DNA of 64,000 bases from Chiridota heheva (Eukaryota > Echinodermata > Holothuroidea > Apodida > Chiridotidae). Position numbers and translations under genes: made by a program. The stretch covers positions 1 to 64,000 of the forward strand of contig JAIGNY010000086.1 in NCBI GenBank assembly GCA_020152595.1, read 5' to 3'. The notes under the pieces are model-generated. The model ran no database searches, was not told where the DNA came from, and was given only the letters and a program-made list of their open reading frames with translations. Shown in pieces: positions 1 to 12,285 of the stretch; position 1 is the stretch's first letter, and the number at the start of each line of letters is the position of its first letter.

Positions 1-390
1 TCCATCAGTTCAGATTTTAATACGTCTGTTCAACAAGCTTTGACATTCCAGGTGCTTATTATGTTTTTAGATTTCAAAATAACACTTTCTCAGAAAAAGG
101 TTCTGCGGTAATGATATATGAAACATTTGTACAAATTTGTATTTAAATACATGAAGACACAGAGAGAAAGAGAGAGAGGGGGAAGAGAGGGGAGAGAGAG
201 AGGGAAGGAGAGGGGGTGTCGGATTACACGTGATACAGAACAGGCTCATTTTAAAAGTTTGACAACATTTACACATGTTTGTAGTAAATTATTTAAAATC
301 TTTTTTTTTGACAACCCATTTTTTCAAAGAGTGACGATAAACCGACAAACAAACAATAAAACATTATATTTCCACATAATGCGTTTCAAT
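1..390. other. AT-rich DNA with purine-rich tract
   Basis: No gene is seen. Bases 159-217 are almost pure A/G (GAGA/GGGA runs), a simple polypurine tract. The ORFs crossing it on both strands are low-complexity or run into the tandem repeat that follows, so I do not treat them as coding. Confidence 0.6.
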
Positions 391-1259
391 GATTTTGTGT
401 TTTGCATTTGGTGTATTATAGCTCTCTTTGACATGAATTCTAAATTGTATAATACACCTTCTTACTATGTGTTGTGACATACCTTTTTGCCCTTGAAATG
501 TCAATTTCGCGACAGCTTCGAGGGGATTTTCCCCCTGGACTGGGGCTTTGCCGCTTGGACCCCTACCAGGGTTTCGCCCCTGGACCCCATCAGGGGCCCT
601 TAAGTGGGCCCCTGGACCCCACCCGACAAGTCGCACGCTTTGCGCTTTGATTTTGTGTTTTGTATATGGTGTATTATGGCTCTCTTTCACATAAATTTTT
701 TCGCCCTTGAAATGTCAATTTTGGGAGAGCTTCCAGGGGCTTCGCCCCTGGATCCCTATCAGGGCTTCACTCCTAGACCCCACGCCAACAAGTTGAGTGC
801 TTTCACTTTGATTTTGTGTTTTGTATGTGGTGTATTATAGCTCTCTTTGACATGAATTTTGACTAATGAAATACACCTTCTTACTATGCATTATGACATA
901 CTTTTTTGCTCTTGATATGTCAATTTTGCGAGAGCTTCCAGGGGGAAGAGGGGATGGGGGGCTTTGCCACTGGGCCCCACCAGGAGCCCTTTAGCGGGCA
1001 CCTCGACCCCACGCAGACAAGTCGAGTGCTTTGCACTTTGATTTTGTGTTTTGTATATGGTGTATTATAGCTCTCTTTGACATAAATTTTGACTTTGTAT
1101 AATACACCTTCTTACTATGCGTTGTGACATACTTTTTTTCCCATGAAATGTCAATTTTGCGAGAGCTTCTGGAGCTTCACCCCCTGGACCCCTACCTGGA
1201 CCCTTAAGCGGGCCCCTGGACCCCACCCCACAAGTCCAGTGCTTTGCGCTGAAAGTCAC
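391..1259. repeat. Degenerate tandem repeat, ~160-260 bp units, about four copies
   Basis: The phrase GATTTTGTGTTTTG followed by TGTATTAT recurs at 391, 649, 810 and 1040. Each copy continues with a motif resembling CCCTTGAAATGTCAATTT, then a GC-rich stretch of repeated CCCCTGGACCCC. Unit length varies because the GC-rich part expands and contracts. Short ORFs inside simply translate the repeat and differ between units, so none is supported as a gene. Internal inverted CCCCTGG/CCAGGGG motifs could form stems. Confidence 0.8.
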
Positions 1260-2327
1260 ACCTTCGGTATCACCTCAACTACGCCAATAAATATTGTGTC
1301 AGTTCAATTAATTTCCCCACCCCCAATATGAAAATCCTGGCTATGCTACTGGCTGCAGTACATCATTCATAAATCTGGTTTTATGGGAGAAAATATCTTG
1401 GACAATCTTGGGCAAAACTCATTGGGACACCCCCATTCCCCTGTTCAAAGTTGGTGAAATGAGTGGAAAATGTTGCTAATTGCTTTCATGTCTCTGTATA
1501 TCCTAGTGAAATAATTTGACATCATTGAAAAGGGGAGCAGGGGAGGGTGACCGGATTATAGCTGTACATGAAAATTTGTAATAACATTCAAACTTTCGAG
1601 TAAGTGCCCCAACAGTTTGTCCAAGATTGTAGAATAGGAATGATTTACACTTTTATACTCCTTATATACCAACCTATGTCATCCTGCAACATGCAATTTC
1701 AATTAAAAGGTACATTATGAAAGTACATATAAATAAACAAAGATTCGCAACATATCAACCATTAATCAAATATAAGTAATCATCATGAACTCATTTTCCA
1801 ATGTATTTCTCTTCTTTCACCTTGAAATTTCTGTGACGAGAGAATTAACATGCTGAAAGTTTCCTTTAATATGTCATCTAATTATCTCGCAAAACTGAAG
1901 TTTAGAAAAATCATTTGAAGTATCTATCACTCCTTCCTAACTCCTTTATCTTTTATCAGATGCTCGTAATGAAATTTCACACCTAGACAAGAAATCTCCA
2001 CAAGGCTTCTGGGTGACATTACCAACATCATTTATTCAGGGATACTGTGACTACCATGTTTTTATTTCAAAAGATCATCCATTTAATGATTTTTGCAAGA
2101 TTTTGACTGCATCAGATGTGAATATAAAGATCACATCTCTTGAAGGGACATTAAATTATAAATCAAAACAAACAAAGGAAGAATAATTTAGGAACAGATT
2201 ATAAATATTCATTGAACTCAAGAACAAGATATGCCAACTTAACAGATAAAACATGCATAATAAAGTTTGGTTCAAATTAATAAAAAGTTTTTTGCACTAA
2301 AAGTATTCCTTGCATACAAAATATTAT
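1260..2327. other. Non-coding stretch, nothing recognised
   Basis: Ordinary AT-rich sequence. Apart from short G-rich runs near 1540 I see no repeat, ORF or splice-bounded exon that I can support. Confidence 0.5.
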
Positions 2328-2655
2328 TACCGTATTCAAAATATTAAGCACCCCTGCTCTAATGAGCGCCCACTCGACATCTTTGGACTGATAACATAAT
2401 TTATTGGATTAATTTGAAGACTAAAAATATTCAAGTTTTGTTACAATCTTTGCTTATTTTGTGTCTGATGCTCACAATGTTTTTGTGGTGGTTATTGTAA
2501 AGCTGGTATAGAACCAGTTCACATATATGGAGAATTCACTTAGAATAGCACACTGTACGTGGCCCCTGAACGTTGGCGCTTATTAAGAAGGAACTGCAGG
2601 CCTAAGAAGTGGTGCAATTCTATTTTTGTAAGCGGTTATTACGTCAAATACGGTA
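2328..2655. mobile_element. MITE with TA-flanked CCGTATT termini (Tc1/mariner-like)
   Basis: The left end reads TACCGTATTCAAAATATTAA and the right end, reverse-complemented, reads TACCGTATTTGACGTAATAA. The outer TA on both sides fits a TA target duplication, and the body of about 320 bp has no ORF. Small non-autonomous elements with TA target sites are usually mobilised by Tc1/mariner transposases. The family assignment is inference; the inverted ends are directly visible. Confidence 0.6.
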
Positions 2656-2854
2656 GGCAGGATATACTCTTGAATTCTAAAAACTCTTCAGAGACGCTTC
2701 TCATGAATGTCAATTAAGTACTCACTTGCATCTCAAGATGATTTAGTGACACTGAATGGGCCTTGAAAGGCATGCAGCTATCAAAAACATAAGATTCTGA
2801 ATTTTCAATTTAGTACAGCGTGTATCAATGTCTTTCGTTATAAAATCTACTTGT
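2656..2854. other. Short intergenic or intronic stretch
   Basis: AT-rich. A possible 26-nt splice-bounded segment lies on the minus strand near 2727-2752 but is too short to support on its own. Confidence 0.4.
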
Positions 2855-3036
2855 TCAAAGTTGTTGAATCAGTTTGGGTTCTTTAGGGCCCCACTTCATG
2901 TTTGGATGGCTGTATTGCTCTTGGCTAGCAGTAAGCATTAACAGATGATCATGTTTCATGCTATTATCATAGTCACTGGTATAGGGGCCAATTAGCATAT
3001 CTAGAGCAGAATCAATGCACACTGTTTTCTTCCTTG
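2855..3036 (-). CDS. Candidate last coding exon, unknown protein
   Basis: The minus strand is open for 59 codons and ends in a stop at 2855. It is preceded at 3037-3038 by an AG with a pyrimidine-containing tract (CCTACTTTTAG), a plausible acceptor. The translation is balanced and hydrophilic, for example SALDMLIGPYTSDYDNSMK and later HPNMKWGPKEPKLIQQL before the stop. That is less repetitive than the spurious ORFs nearby. I do not recognise the family. It could be the 3' coding exon of the minus-strand gene carrying the discoidin exon at 18.9 kb, but nothing links them directly, and a chance ORF is possible. Confidence 0.35.
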
Positions 3037-3904
3037 CTAAAAGTAGGTCTGCTCTTTCACAGGAAGTCAAGCTTTAAAAATTGCAAGTCCTACTTTTAAC
3101 TGTCACTTACACACACCCCTTCCTATCTACCTCTAGAACTGTCTTAAGGCATGCTCTAATAAACAAGTAAATTGGTGGAACATCAAACTGAGCGGTTATC
3201 ATGAAATAGATCCTGACTTAATCCAGCTGTTCTTCCACAATGTCAATACATTCATCTATCGTTCAAATAATACCTGGTATGTGTTTGAAAAACAATCACC
3301 AGTGTTTGGCAATTTCAAAGCTAGGAGAGATGAGATGAATCATCATCTCTATACACAATGTCAAAACATGAGCTGTTATAAAACAAATGATTAAAATGTT
3401 TAGAAATAGAACATGATTCATTCTTGAATGTTTTCCCCACCAACAATAATGCTCTGATTAAGAAAACACTGTCTTTATTTAAAGAATTATTAGGGGCAGA
3501 TTAATAAACTTCTAATTTTGATGTTCTACTCTCAAGTGTGACTAGGTATGTGATGCACTCATAAACGTATACAGGGGAAAAGACCAACTTAATCTGTGAC
3601 AAGCTGTCCAATGATGTTAGCCAGAGTAATAATATTTGAAGCATCCTTTCTTGGCATCCATCCACGGCTCATTTTAAGGCAGATCTGCATGAGATGAGTT
3701 CAATAATCATACACCCAAAAAGGTTTTTTCTATATATTTTTACAAAACATACACATTTACCTCAGCAAAATGTGTTACCAACAAATCACATTGACACCAT
3801 TTCTAAAATTGTCATCATACTACAGTATGCATAGCACTATCACCACAAGTGTTCTTCACAATGGCACTGGTTTGAACTCATCCACATATAAGATGAATAT
3901 CAAA
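3037..3904. other. Non-coding stretch with weak exon-like segments
   Basis: A 32-codon minus-strand segment ending in a stop (3589-3684) follows a CAG, but the evidence is thin. The rest is AT-rich with no recognised feature. Confidence 0.4.
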
Positions 3905-4310
3905 ACCTTGATAACCCTCTTCGGACTACACCTGGAAGGAAACCTGCACTTCATTCAATTTCGGTGTGACAGGGTTTATATTAACCTAAGCCAGAAAAAG
4001 GAACCAGTACTTCACTCAATTTCATTACGACAAGGGTTAATAGTAACCCAAGTTGAATCAAGCCCGGAAAGGGGACCAGTACTTTCACTCAATTTCATTA
4101 CGACAAGGGTTAATAGTAACCCTTCTGACTAAGCCCGGAAAGAGGACCAGTGCTTCACTCAAATTCATTACAACATAGGTAAATAGTAACCCTTGTCGGA
4201 CCACACCTGGAAAGGAGACCTGTGCTTATTCAATTTAAGTCCCACAAGGGTTAATAGTCACCCTTGTCGAACGAAGCCTGGAAAAGGGACCAGCGCTTTA
4301 CTCGATGCCA
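3905..4310. repeat. Tandem repeat, ~70-bp unit, about five copies
   Basis: CAAGGGTTAATAGTAACCC recurs at about 4031, 4104, 4174 (diverged) and 4245, with a diverged first copy near 3969. Spacing is 70-73 bp. Between them are the recurring blocks GGAAAGGGGACCAGTACTT and CACTCAATTTCATTACGACA. The long plus-strand ORF at 3770-4132 runs through this repeat and I regard it as an artefact. Confidence 0.85.
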
Positions 4311-5106
4311 GTCAGATATGGTTTTTAAGTCTGCAAGAAGTTTGAATTTCTCAGAAATAGGGTGCATCTTTGAAAATTACTGAGTTTCCTTATCAGTAGC
4401 AGCTATTCAAATAGCATCCCTTTTCCTATTCTATAAAGACGTACACAACTCACTACATAGAGTGACACATTTACCTAACATTTTGACTGAACAGTTAGTT
4501 TTACTGGAAGTCTTAGTGTAAATTCTATGCAATCTATGTGTACCTTTAAGTAGCATATGGAAAACAAAAAGCAATTAATTCCAATCAAACACTTTTAATG
4601 GTTATTAAAGATGATATAATCTCTCTCTATCTGATAAAATTGTTTTATATCTGCAGCTCCATGACCTTCAAAGTTATCATATCGACATATTAAATCAATG
4701 AAACTCTTACACTAGGTCAAATACACCTTTAGAACACAAGTGTGAAAAAATGCATGAAATAAGACTAGATCCTTCATCTACAACAAATTTATTGTAAACA
4801 CTGAAAAATTTCTTCAAATCATGAGTGTTAAAACATCCTTTGAATACATACTGTAATTTCAATGTCACATCAAATTATTTAGGCCTTATTATTTGATATT
4901 ATCTTCTAATAAAGTAAGCTTCAAACAAAAACAAAGTCCATTTGAATTTTCTAACGACTGGACTACTGCAACACTACATCACAATGATATACAAATTTGG
5001 TACAATGACCACTAGCTTAATATTCCAATCAATATACCCACCATGAAAAAAAGATTGTGACATAGAGAGTCGAAGGCTAGAATGATTTATAATTACTATA
5101 TTTTTC
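4311..5106. other. Non-coding stretch, nothing recognised
   Basis: AT-rich sequence with no supported ORF, repeat or RNA gene. Confidence 0.5.
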
Positions 5107-5335
5107 TTTGTTTGTTTGCTTGATGAGAGCTTAACGGCACCACGACAACGAGAGTCAAATTGTGCCTGAGAGGTTATAGAGCATTCTAGAGGTAGGAAGG
5201 ACAGAAAACGAGGAGATTGAGAGAAACACGAGAACTAATAGTCAGAAAGCTGGGATCGAGAGAGGAGGTGCATGGGTGAAAAAAAACAAAGTAGAGAAGG
5301 AGGGGAGGGGGGGGGGGTGGGAGAGGAGGACTAAT
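5107..5335 (-). mobile_element. Isolated 3' end of an I/Jockey-type LINE
   Basis: The plus strand reads TTTGTTTGTTTGCTTGATGA followed by GCTTAACGGCACCACGACAA and AGAGTCAAA. The same block bounds the larger LINE fragments at 10865 and 25053. On the minus strand this is the terminal 3' UTR plus a CAAA-type tail. Only about 230 bp remain and no coding part is left, so this is a severely 5'-truncated copy. The purine-rich interior and an oligo-G run at about 5311 match the character of the 3' UTR in the other copies. Confidence 0.6.
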
Positions 5336-8300
5336 TATGGTTGTAGGTATTTTTGTGATTCGTTGTTATTCCCACTTCAATATATGAAAACAGAAATGTT
5401 CAAGTCTATACATGAAATGGTTAAACTTTCACTTTTTTACTGACAAAGATGCACATTCCTAATATTACCATTAGGAAGAAAAGAAGTGACATAATTCCAG
5501 ACAGGTTAACAATTATTGAAACCACATGAAGGGAAGATAACATAAGCTTCTTCTTATGTACACATTTATAATGAAGCAACTTCATGAATAGCCAACATAA
5601 ATGTCCGCATTTCTTTTAAACTATCTTTCTTGCAAGAACAAAATTGGAAAAACAATGCAAAATTTCCCCCAAACCTATCAACCTAACAAAGAATACACAT
5701 GTGTAGTAATATGACACTGGAAAATGGAATGTTCTTCATCACAAATTTTCACTCAAAGGTGTAATAACCTTTGAGAACCAGACTTTTTGTTGCATTTAAA
5801 AATCACTCAGCAAGTGGTAAAGTCAATTATAAGCAACGGTAGCAGCATCATGAAATCCAATCTTATTGATCCTGACAGCTGTATTGACATTACACTTCAT
5901 TTGCTGCCCGTCTGTTACACATATCGTGGTTTACGGCAGGTATTTAGGCACTCATGAATGTGACATGAGACCCAATTATACGACATGAAGGGAATTAGAT
6001 TTGCCGTGTGAACAAAACTGTTTATCTTCACGCACATTAAACCCGATTGTTTAAAAAAAAAAATAACATGTAAATGCTTAATGTTTAGAAATTTGAGGAA
6101 TCACTCCCAAAAAAAAAATTCATGAAAGGAGCTTAATAATTGAAAATAATTTCATTCTTGATTAATTTCATTCTTGATATCTTGTCTCCAAATGTCCATG
6201 AATTGATATTCTCTTTGACTTGTAATTCAAGCAAAGTAATTTAACATAAACTTACAAACCCACTATTTCAAACACCTTCTTATTCACTCATTAATCGGAA
6301 ACACTTTTTGAATGCTAAACAAATCTAATGATAATTCTTTTTACATGAAAATGGGTAGCTTGCAGCAACCATAAAAGATTACAAGTTTTCTAGGATGATC
6401 AAAAGATGCACCACTTTGAATTAGCAAGATAATTGCTCTTCAAAGCTCAACCTGCATTTTGATCAATATTCATTACATTGTCACAAACATTTACTGTGAA
6501 GAAATCAAAATTAAGTTTTAATGCAAAATGTGTACCCAACGAATAGGAAACAACAAATATGGAAAGAAAAATGGAAGCATTGTGTTGAACTGTACTAACA
6601 TTAAGTTGTTAATGAAAGATGAATATTATAATGGACAAAATGTCTTCCAAGTTTGGAGATTGGTGTGAATAAAATTGATCTCTTAAATATAATTCCAAGC
6701 ATACAAGGCATCTCAAAAGATACCTTCCAAGAGTACAATCAATGGGATGTTCAGAATGATGAACTCCACTTAAAATATTAGGCTAAAATATTGTCTGCTT
6801 TACTGATGTAGCAAACTAATCTTATCAAAGCTGACATTAAATCAAATTAGATTTGTATTACTTCAAAGGGAATTACTACTATTGCATTCCTGTTATTAAA
6901 AGCTTTATAATTATCAACTCGAAGTCATCAACATTCATAACTGGCCCCATCAGTCAGTATGATTTATCTATATTAGATAGATCACACGCAATTTGATCTT
7001 TGTATGACCTATTCTGTTAGCAACGGTTACAAGAATTGCGTAAGAGATGTACATAGGGAGTTGTTTAATGGGTCTTGTCTTATCAGTCTTCACCTGACAA
7101 TGATCATGCATTTGCATAGCTTCAAAGAGAAACATGTTTTTATTCCTTCATTATTCATCTATTTAGAAGACAATTTTAAATTATAACTAAACCCAAATTG
7201 CATCTAAACCCAAATTACATCTAAACCCAAATTGAAGGCATACATATCAAATAAAGCCATAATTTCATAGACACTGCTGGAATACTATATAGGTAAAATA
7301 ATGTGCCCTGTTGTGTTTTTCACTCAAATAGTTGAGATTGAGCAAATTTCAAAATCTGTGAAAATATTCCCAAATGCAATAAAAACCATCTGTTGATTGA
7401 TTCACCAGGTACGCAACTACTGTATAAAAACATGTCATTCAGGAACCTCCATAGTTGTCTAAGAACAACATCAAAACATTATTATCATTTTGTATATGGA
7501 GCAAACTTAATTGCATTTTTATTGTATTTATTGTAAAATGTTTAAAGAAAATGACAAAATACCAGACACCACAGACCCTTACAACCATGAACTGTTATGT
7601 GGACCTTACCATGTTTTAAAAACAGATCACTAAGAAACATTTGTGCCAATTAGCACGCCACTCAAGATGGAATTGCTACCACTGGCAGAAAACGTGCTAA
7701 AAGATCATATACAAAGTCTTGTGTCATCTCCAACAGATAGCAAATAAATGGATTTCTGCTACCGATAATCTCTGAACATCCTCTGAGCTTCAATCCAATC
7801 AATCTCACCTTAAGACTCTCATCCTCCTCCTTCGCATCATTGTAAAAAAAGTGCCTTGACCTTCATTCGTGTAATCTGCAATATTTTTGAGCGGAAAGTT
7901 CAAAGTGCTGATTTCTGCTAAAGAACTGCCAGAAGCATTCCTTTGCTGATGAAGTATGTCAGTTCATAAAGCTGACAAGTGAATGAGAAGTACGTCAGCT
8001 CCAGCTTCTTCCTGTGACTGCCTCAAGGTGTGAAGAGTACCCAAAGTCATTTCCTTAAAAAGAGTTAAAGGGCACAACTGCGGTATAATACTGTCTTTAC
8101 AATTTCTTACTCTACAATAAAGAAAATGGCTGCCAACCTTGAAAACCATAGACATCTTTCCTATAAAATATTTATCTTAGTTAGCAAAACACTTTTGAGT
8201 CTTTCATACGTTAATATAAGAAACTGTGGCACACAATACTTATGACACTGAAGTAATGTCAAATAGGAAAACAGACACAACTCTTTGTAAAATATAGTGC

Positions 8301-8414
8301 CATTTTTGCCTTCTGATGTATATTTTCAAATGTTTTCACAAGCTTACACCATCTTAATTTCAGGACATATTCACAATTTATCTTCTCTACTGATAAACTC
8401 ACACTAATTACTTT
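5336..8414. other. Long non-coding stretch with a small tandem repeat
   Basis: Mostly AT-rich unique sequence. At 7187-7237 a 17-bp unit (CTAAACCCAAATTGCAT) repeats three times. Minus-strand segments at 7809-7875 and 7964-8111 have acceptor-like boundaries and short open frames, but no homology that I recognise. Confidence 0.45.
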
Positions 8415-8690
8415 CCTTCAAAAACAAAAGTAAAGAACCAAGCTTTATATCATATGCTGGCCCAACTCTGTGGAATGAATTACCATTTAAAATCAGAAAC
8501 AGTTCCTTCATTGATGTGTTAAAATAAACCTGAAGATTTGTCTCTTCGAGAAACACTTCTAGCATGCATAATAACTGTCTTATGTTCATCTCTTTTTATT
8601 TTCATGTTTTTTACCTTATTGTTGGATTATTTGTATTTTGTTCTTTAAAGTGCAGAGAACCTTGGAATTCTGCACTATATAATCATCAAG
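8415..8690 (+). mobile_element. 3' fragment of a CR1/L2-like LINE
   Basis: The plus strand at about 8432-8520 translates to ISYAGPTLWNELPFKIRNSS and then reaches a stop. GPTLWNELP near the C-terminus is a hallmark of CR1/L2-clade reverse transcriptase ORFs, just before their 3' UTR. After it come T-rich UTR sequence and the phrase TTCTGCACTATATAA, which resembles the GTGCACTATATAA near the end of the LINE at 54.18 kb. The ORF is broken by stops, so this is a dead, 5'-truncated copy. Confidence 0.6.
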
Positions 8691-10864
8691 GAAGTAAGTA
8701 GTTTTGAGCATTTTTAATATATGCAAATACTCAGCTTCTCCATATTTAATAATCGATCAATCTTAATTATATCTAGACCCTTTATGAAATACATTCTAAA
8801 CCTGATGTATTACATACTCTGTAAGGCCAGCATCAATTCTGTCTTTTACATAGACAAAATTCAGTAGGAAAGATTCCTCAGAAATCTTACCCAACAAACG
8901 ACAATGACCTCCAGAGCATATATCCTCATCTCATAAATATCAAAATCAATTCATGTATGTTTACTCTACATCACTTCACGGCATCCTCAAAATAAAATCC
9001 TTCAAGTATAGTTCAGAGCATCGAACACTAGGTTGATCATGTAATATCACACTCATCCTGAATACATGCATTAAGGATGAGCTATAGCAGATTTCACTTT
9101 CGAATTTCTCTTCAGAAATTTCATGTTCATTAAACTTTAACTTGGACAGCATCATTATAAGGAAGTTCCTGGAGCAGCCGGGTACAAAATGGCCTCAACA
9201 TCAATCAAAATTCATGAAAATGGTTGCAATTCCAATTCCAGGGAGAATTATGATTTTGAATTTCCTTAATACTGAGTCAGACAACACAATCTATGAGTTT
9301 TCTTTCGCCCAATTTTATCAGCAAAATATTTGACAAGGCGTTTCATATTTTGACTTATTTGTTAATATACTGGTGTTATATTGTTAGATTTCCACTTTAT
9401 TCATATGCATAATGTATGTGTGCATCTATTGCCATGCAAAAGTCCAAAAGCTCAAAGTTCACACTTGCATGACTTCTTCTTCGAATAAGACTGCATCCTC
9501 ATTTAAATACAGTACTGTAACTATTGAAGTGTATGCACCCCATAGATGCCAATGCAATTCACAATGTGTAAGTCTCTTCACTCTTTACCAAAATGTTTTC
9601 CATCTTTTTTCCAGTTTATTTCCCCTAGTTTTTTGTAGGCTTGAAGCATAGAGATATTGGGAGGTACAAAATATTTCAACCTACATATAGGAGTACGATT
9701 GGAAGAAAGTTTACAGCACACAGATAATTGATTTAACTGACAGAAAACTTGACCAACAGTCTCATTGATACACAGTCAAAGTGTTAAAGGAAACTACCCT
9801 TGGCAACAAGGGGGTGTCTAGCTTTTCGTTTTTGCAGGGGTTTAAGCCACCTAAAAGTAAAAACTTTCTTGGGGGGGGGGGACCAGAGGCATAGAAAGTT
9901 GAGACCACCCCCTCCCCCTCTCCAGAAGGAAGTTTCTACTTTCTGGTCTGGGATGAAAGGAAGGAAGGATTTTTTTAGGAAATTATTCAACATAAAATTG
10001 AAGGGAAATGAGTAAAATAAAAAAATTCTTAAATTTGGTTAACATTTCCCCCAAATTTCCCGCAATATGTTTCGTGATAGAGGACAACTCAATCAACAAG
10101 TTAGTGCAGCTACACATCACTGATGTGGCAGCTCAACCTATAGTAAATTATGCAGTTAATTTATCTATAAGTCTTTGTTGTATAGAATTAATTCAAAGCT
10201 TATGAATGCAATAAACGTCAACGTCAAGGTGTGTAATGATGGAGGAAGTGAAGTATTTGGTGGTAGGGGATATTACATTTACATCTTTTCAGATGCCATA
10301 TTTTTAATTCAGGGGTTTCCCCCACCCCAGCCCCCCTGATAAAGGATAGGGATATTCAACTTGACATTGCAAAAAATGATTCCTAATATTGTCTTAATTT
10401 GTGTTACCTATACCCTCATTAAAGTATGTTTTCTAAAGAAATTTAATGCTAAATAGGTCAGGAAATCTAGCAGGGCCCCCTTTAATATTTACATAACATG
10501 CCAGGCTTTTTACAGGACTTACAATTTGCAAGGTTAAAAATATTTATGTTAGAGAACTGATTCACTACAGACAACCATACATGATCTGTATGCATAAAAA
10601 CCATATTTGACACAAAATTGAATGTCAACTGTCAATATGTAGTGAGTACTAGAGGGCCTAGTATCTAGGCATTGACAAATCACCTGTCCAGCTAAGCACT
10701 GTCCAGAAAATTGTAATGTGATGATAACCTGTCTGCTTTGATTATCACAGTTGTATGGACAAATTTGCCATATTTAGCTGGTAATTGGCCAAACTAGCAG
10801 CCCTGGGATGCCCCTTGAAAATTACCCAGCTATAATTCTTTCATCTGTCCATGAACACATAAAA
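8691..10864. other. Non-coding stretch with oligo-G/C-rich patch
   Basis: No supported gene. Bases 9780-9990 hold a G-run (about 9869-9880), a C-rich patch and purine runs, resembling in style the dispersed repeats at 14.6 and 15.6 kb but not clearly homologous. The rest is AT-rich. Confidence 0.45.
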
Positions 10865-12285
10865 GTTTGGTTTGGTTTGGTTTTGATGAGGTTTAACGGC
10901 ACCACGACAGTCAGAGTCAAACGTGCAAGAGAGTGCTAAATAATTAAGGTGCAAAGGTTAGGAAAGAGATGATTGGAAAAGGAGGAAAATTTTAGAGGAA
11001 ATAAGTTGTAGAAGAAAAGGTGGTAAGAAGGAGACAGGGGAAGGGATGTGAGATAGGAAGAATGGGGGTGTGAGGAGATTAAGTCAAGTGAAAAGGTTGC
11101 TGTTGCGGAGGAAGGTGATAATAATGGAGGGGGATTGTTCTAGAAGAAGTCAGAAATAGCGGTGGCAGGGAATAGAAAAGATCTGGAGTTCATGTAAATC
11201 GGACAGGTTAAGAGGATATGATTAAGAGTATTGCAAGTCGGGCAGATAGGTTTGTGAGAGCCAGAAAGGAGGTAGGAGTGGGTGAGATAGGTGTGGCCTA
11301 GGTGAATGCGGGTTATAACCACATCCTCTCTGCAATTGCAACTTAGTAGGGGAGGGTTGATGCCTACTTTGGGATTGATAGTGTAGAGTTTATTATTAGT
11401 CTTGAGATTCCAGGAGTCTTGCCAGGTCCTCCTGAGGTAGTTGTAGGTATTTCGGCAAAAGTCTGAGTGAGGTATATTGATAGAGCGTTATTGGCGGCTC
11501 TGTCAGCCCTTTCGTTCCCGGATATACCAACATGGCTGGGGATCCAGAAGAAGATACATTTCTTGCCAGAGGAGGAGAGAGTGTGCATTTTGTTTAAGAT
11601 TTGTAAGATGAAGGGATTAGACCAGAGCATGTTGAGGATGCCTGCGAGGACTGATTTGGAGTCGGAGAAGATGACAAAGCGAGAAAGGAAGGACAGTTCT
11701 GTGAAGTTTCAAGCTAGGAGGATGGCCTTTGCTCAGCAGAATAGATAAAGGCTCCATCTGGTAGTCTCGAGGAAAGGGTAAGGCCGGGGCAGGCAGCGGT
11801 AGCTGCTGAGGTACCTTCACATGTTAGTAAAAAGGAAGGAGTAGTTGTGGAAGTGTCTACTGAGTTGACAGTATTTGGAGCAAAAAATGGCTGAGTTGTG
11901 ATAAGCTTTCGTAAAGAGAGGCCTTGGGGGGGTGCTATGACCCAAGTGAGGGTAGGGGTAGGTGTGCCTGGCTATACAGATGTTTATGTTGGCTTTGGAA
12001 GGTGGGAGTGTACCCGCATTTTGAAGGGAGGGGGGATGTGTTTGTTGAGATTGAAGAGGTTGGTGAAGGGAGAGCGGGTAGAATGGAAACAAGAGTTTTG
12101 AGGGTCGGTGAGAATGGGAAGGGCGAAGGAGAGGCCAGTCTTCATGCTCCTGAGGTCTAGGAGGAGTTCATTGGCCTCACTGTGAAGACTGGTAATGAGG
12201 GTGCTTTGGATGGCACCGAGGCAGATCCTGAAGGGGTGTTTTCGATGACCTAGAAGTTTGGAAACAATGACCTAGAAAGTTTGAA
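10865..12285 (-). mobile_element. 5'-truncated LINE with RNase H domain (I/Jockey-type)
   Basis: On the minus strand the order is the end of the reverse-transcriptase ORF (RICLGAIQSTLITSLHSEAN near 12230-12170), an RNase H domain, a Cys-rich segment and the 3' UTR. RNase H is recognised from FVIFSDSKSVLAGIL followed by IFFWIPSHVGISGNERADRA (about 11500-11680), with acidic residues in SDS and ERADRA at the expected spacing. The Cys-rich part (HKPICPTCNTLNHILLTCP, near 11200-11250) follows, as in I-like elements. Frameshifts and stops interrupt the frame, for example near 11740. The element ends at a run of CCAAA units at 10865-10885. It is non-functional, and the true 5' boundary may lie slightly beyond 12285. 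Confidence 0.85.

Noticed and set aside
3589..3684. 32-codon terminal exon on the minus strand (ICLKMSRGWMPRKDAS...)
   Set aside because: It begins after a weak CAG and ends in a stop, but has no homology and competes with the better candidate at 2855.
7809..8111. Two splice-like segments on the minus strand
   Set aside because: The frames are short, phases do not agree, and one ends in a stop upstream of the other.
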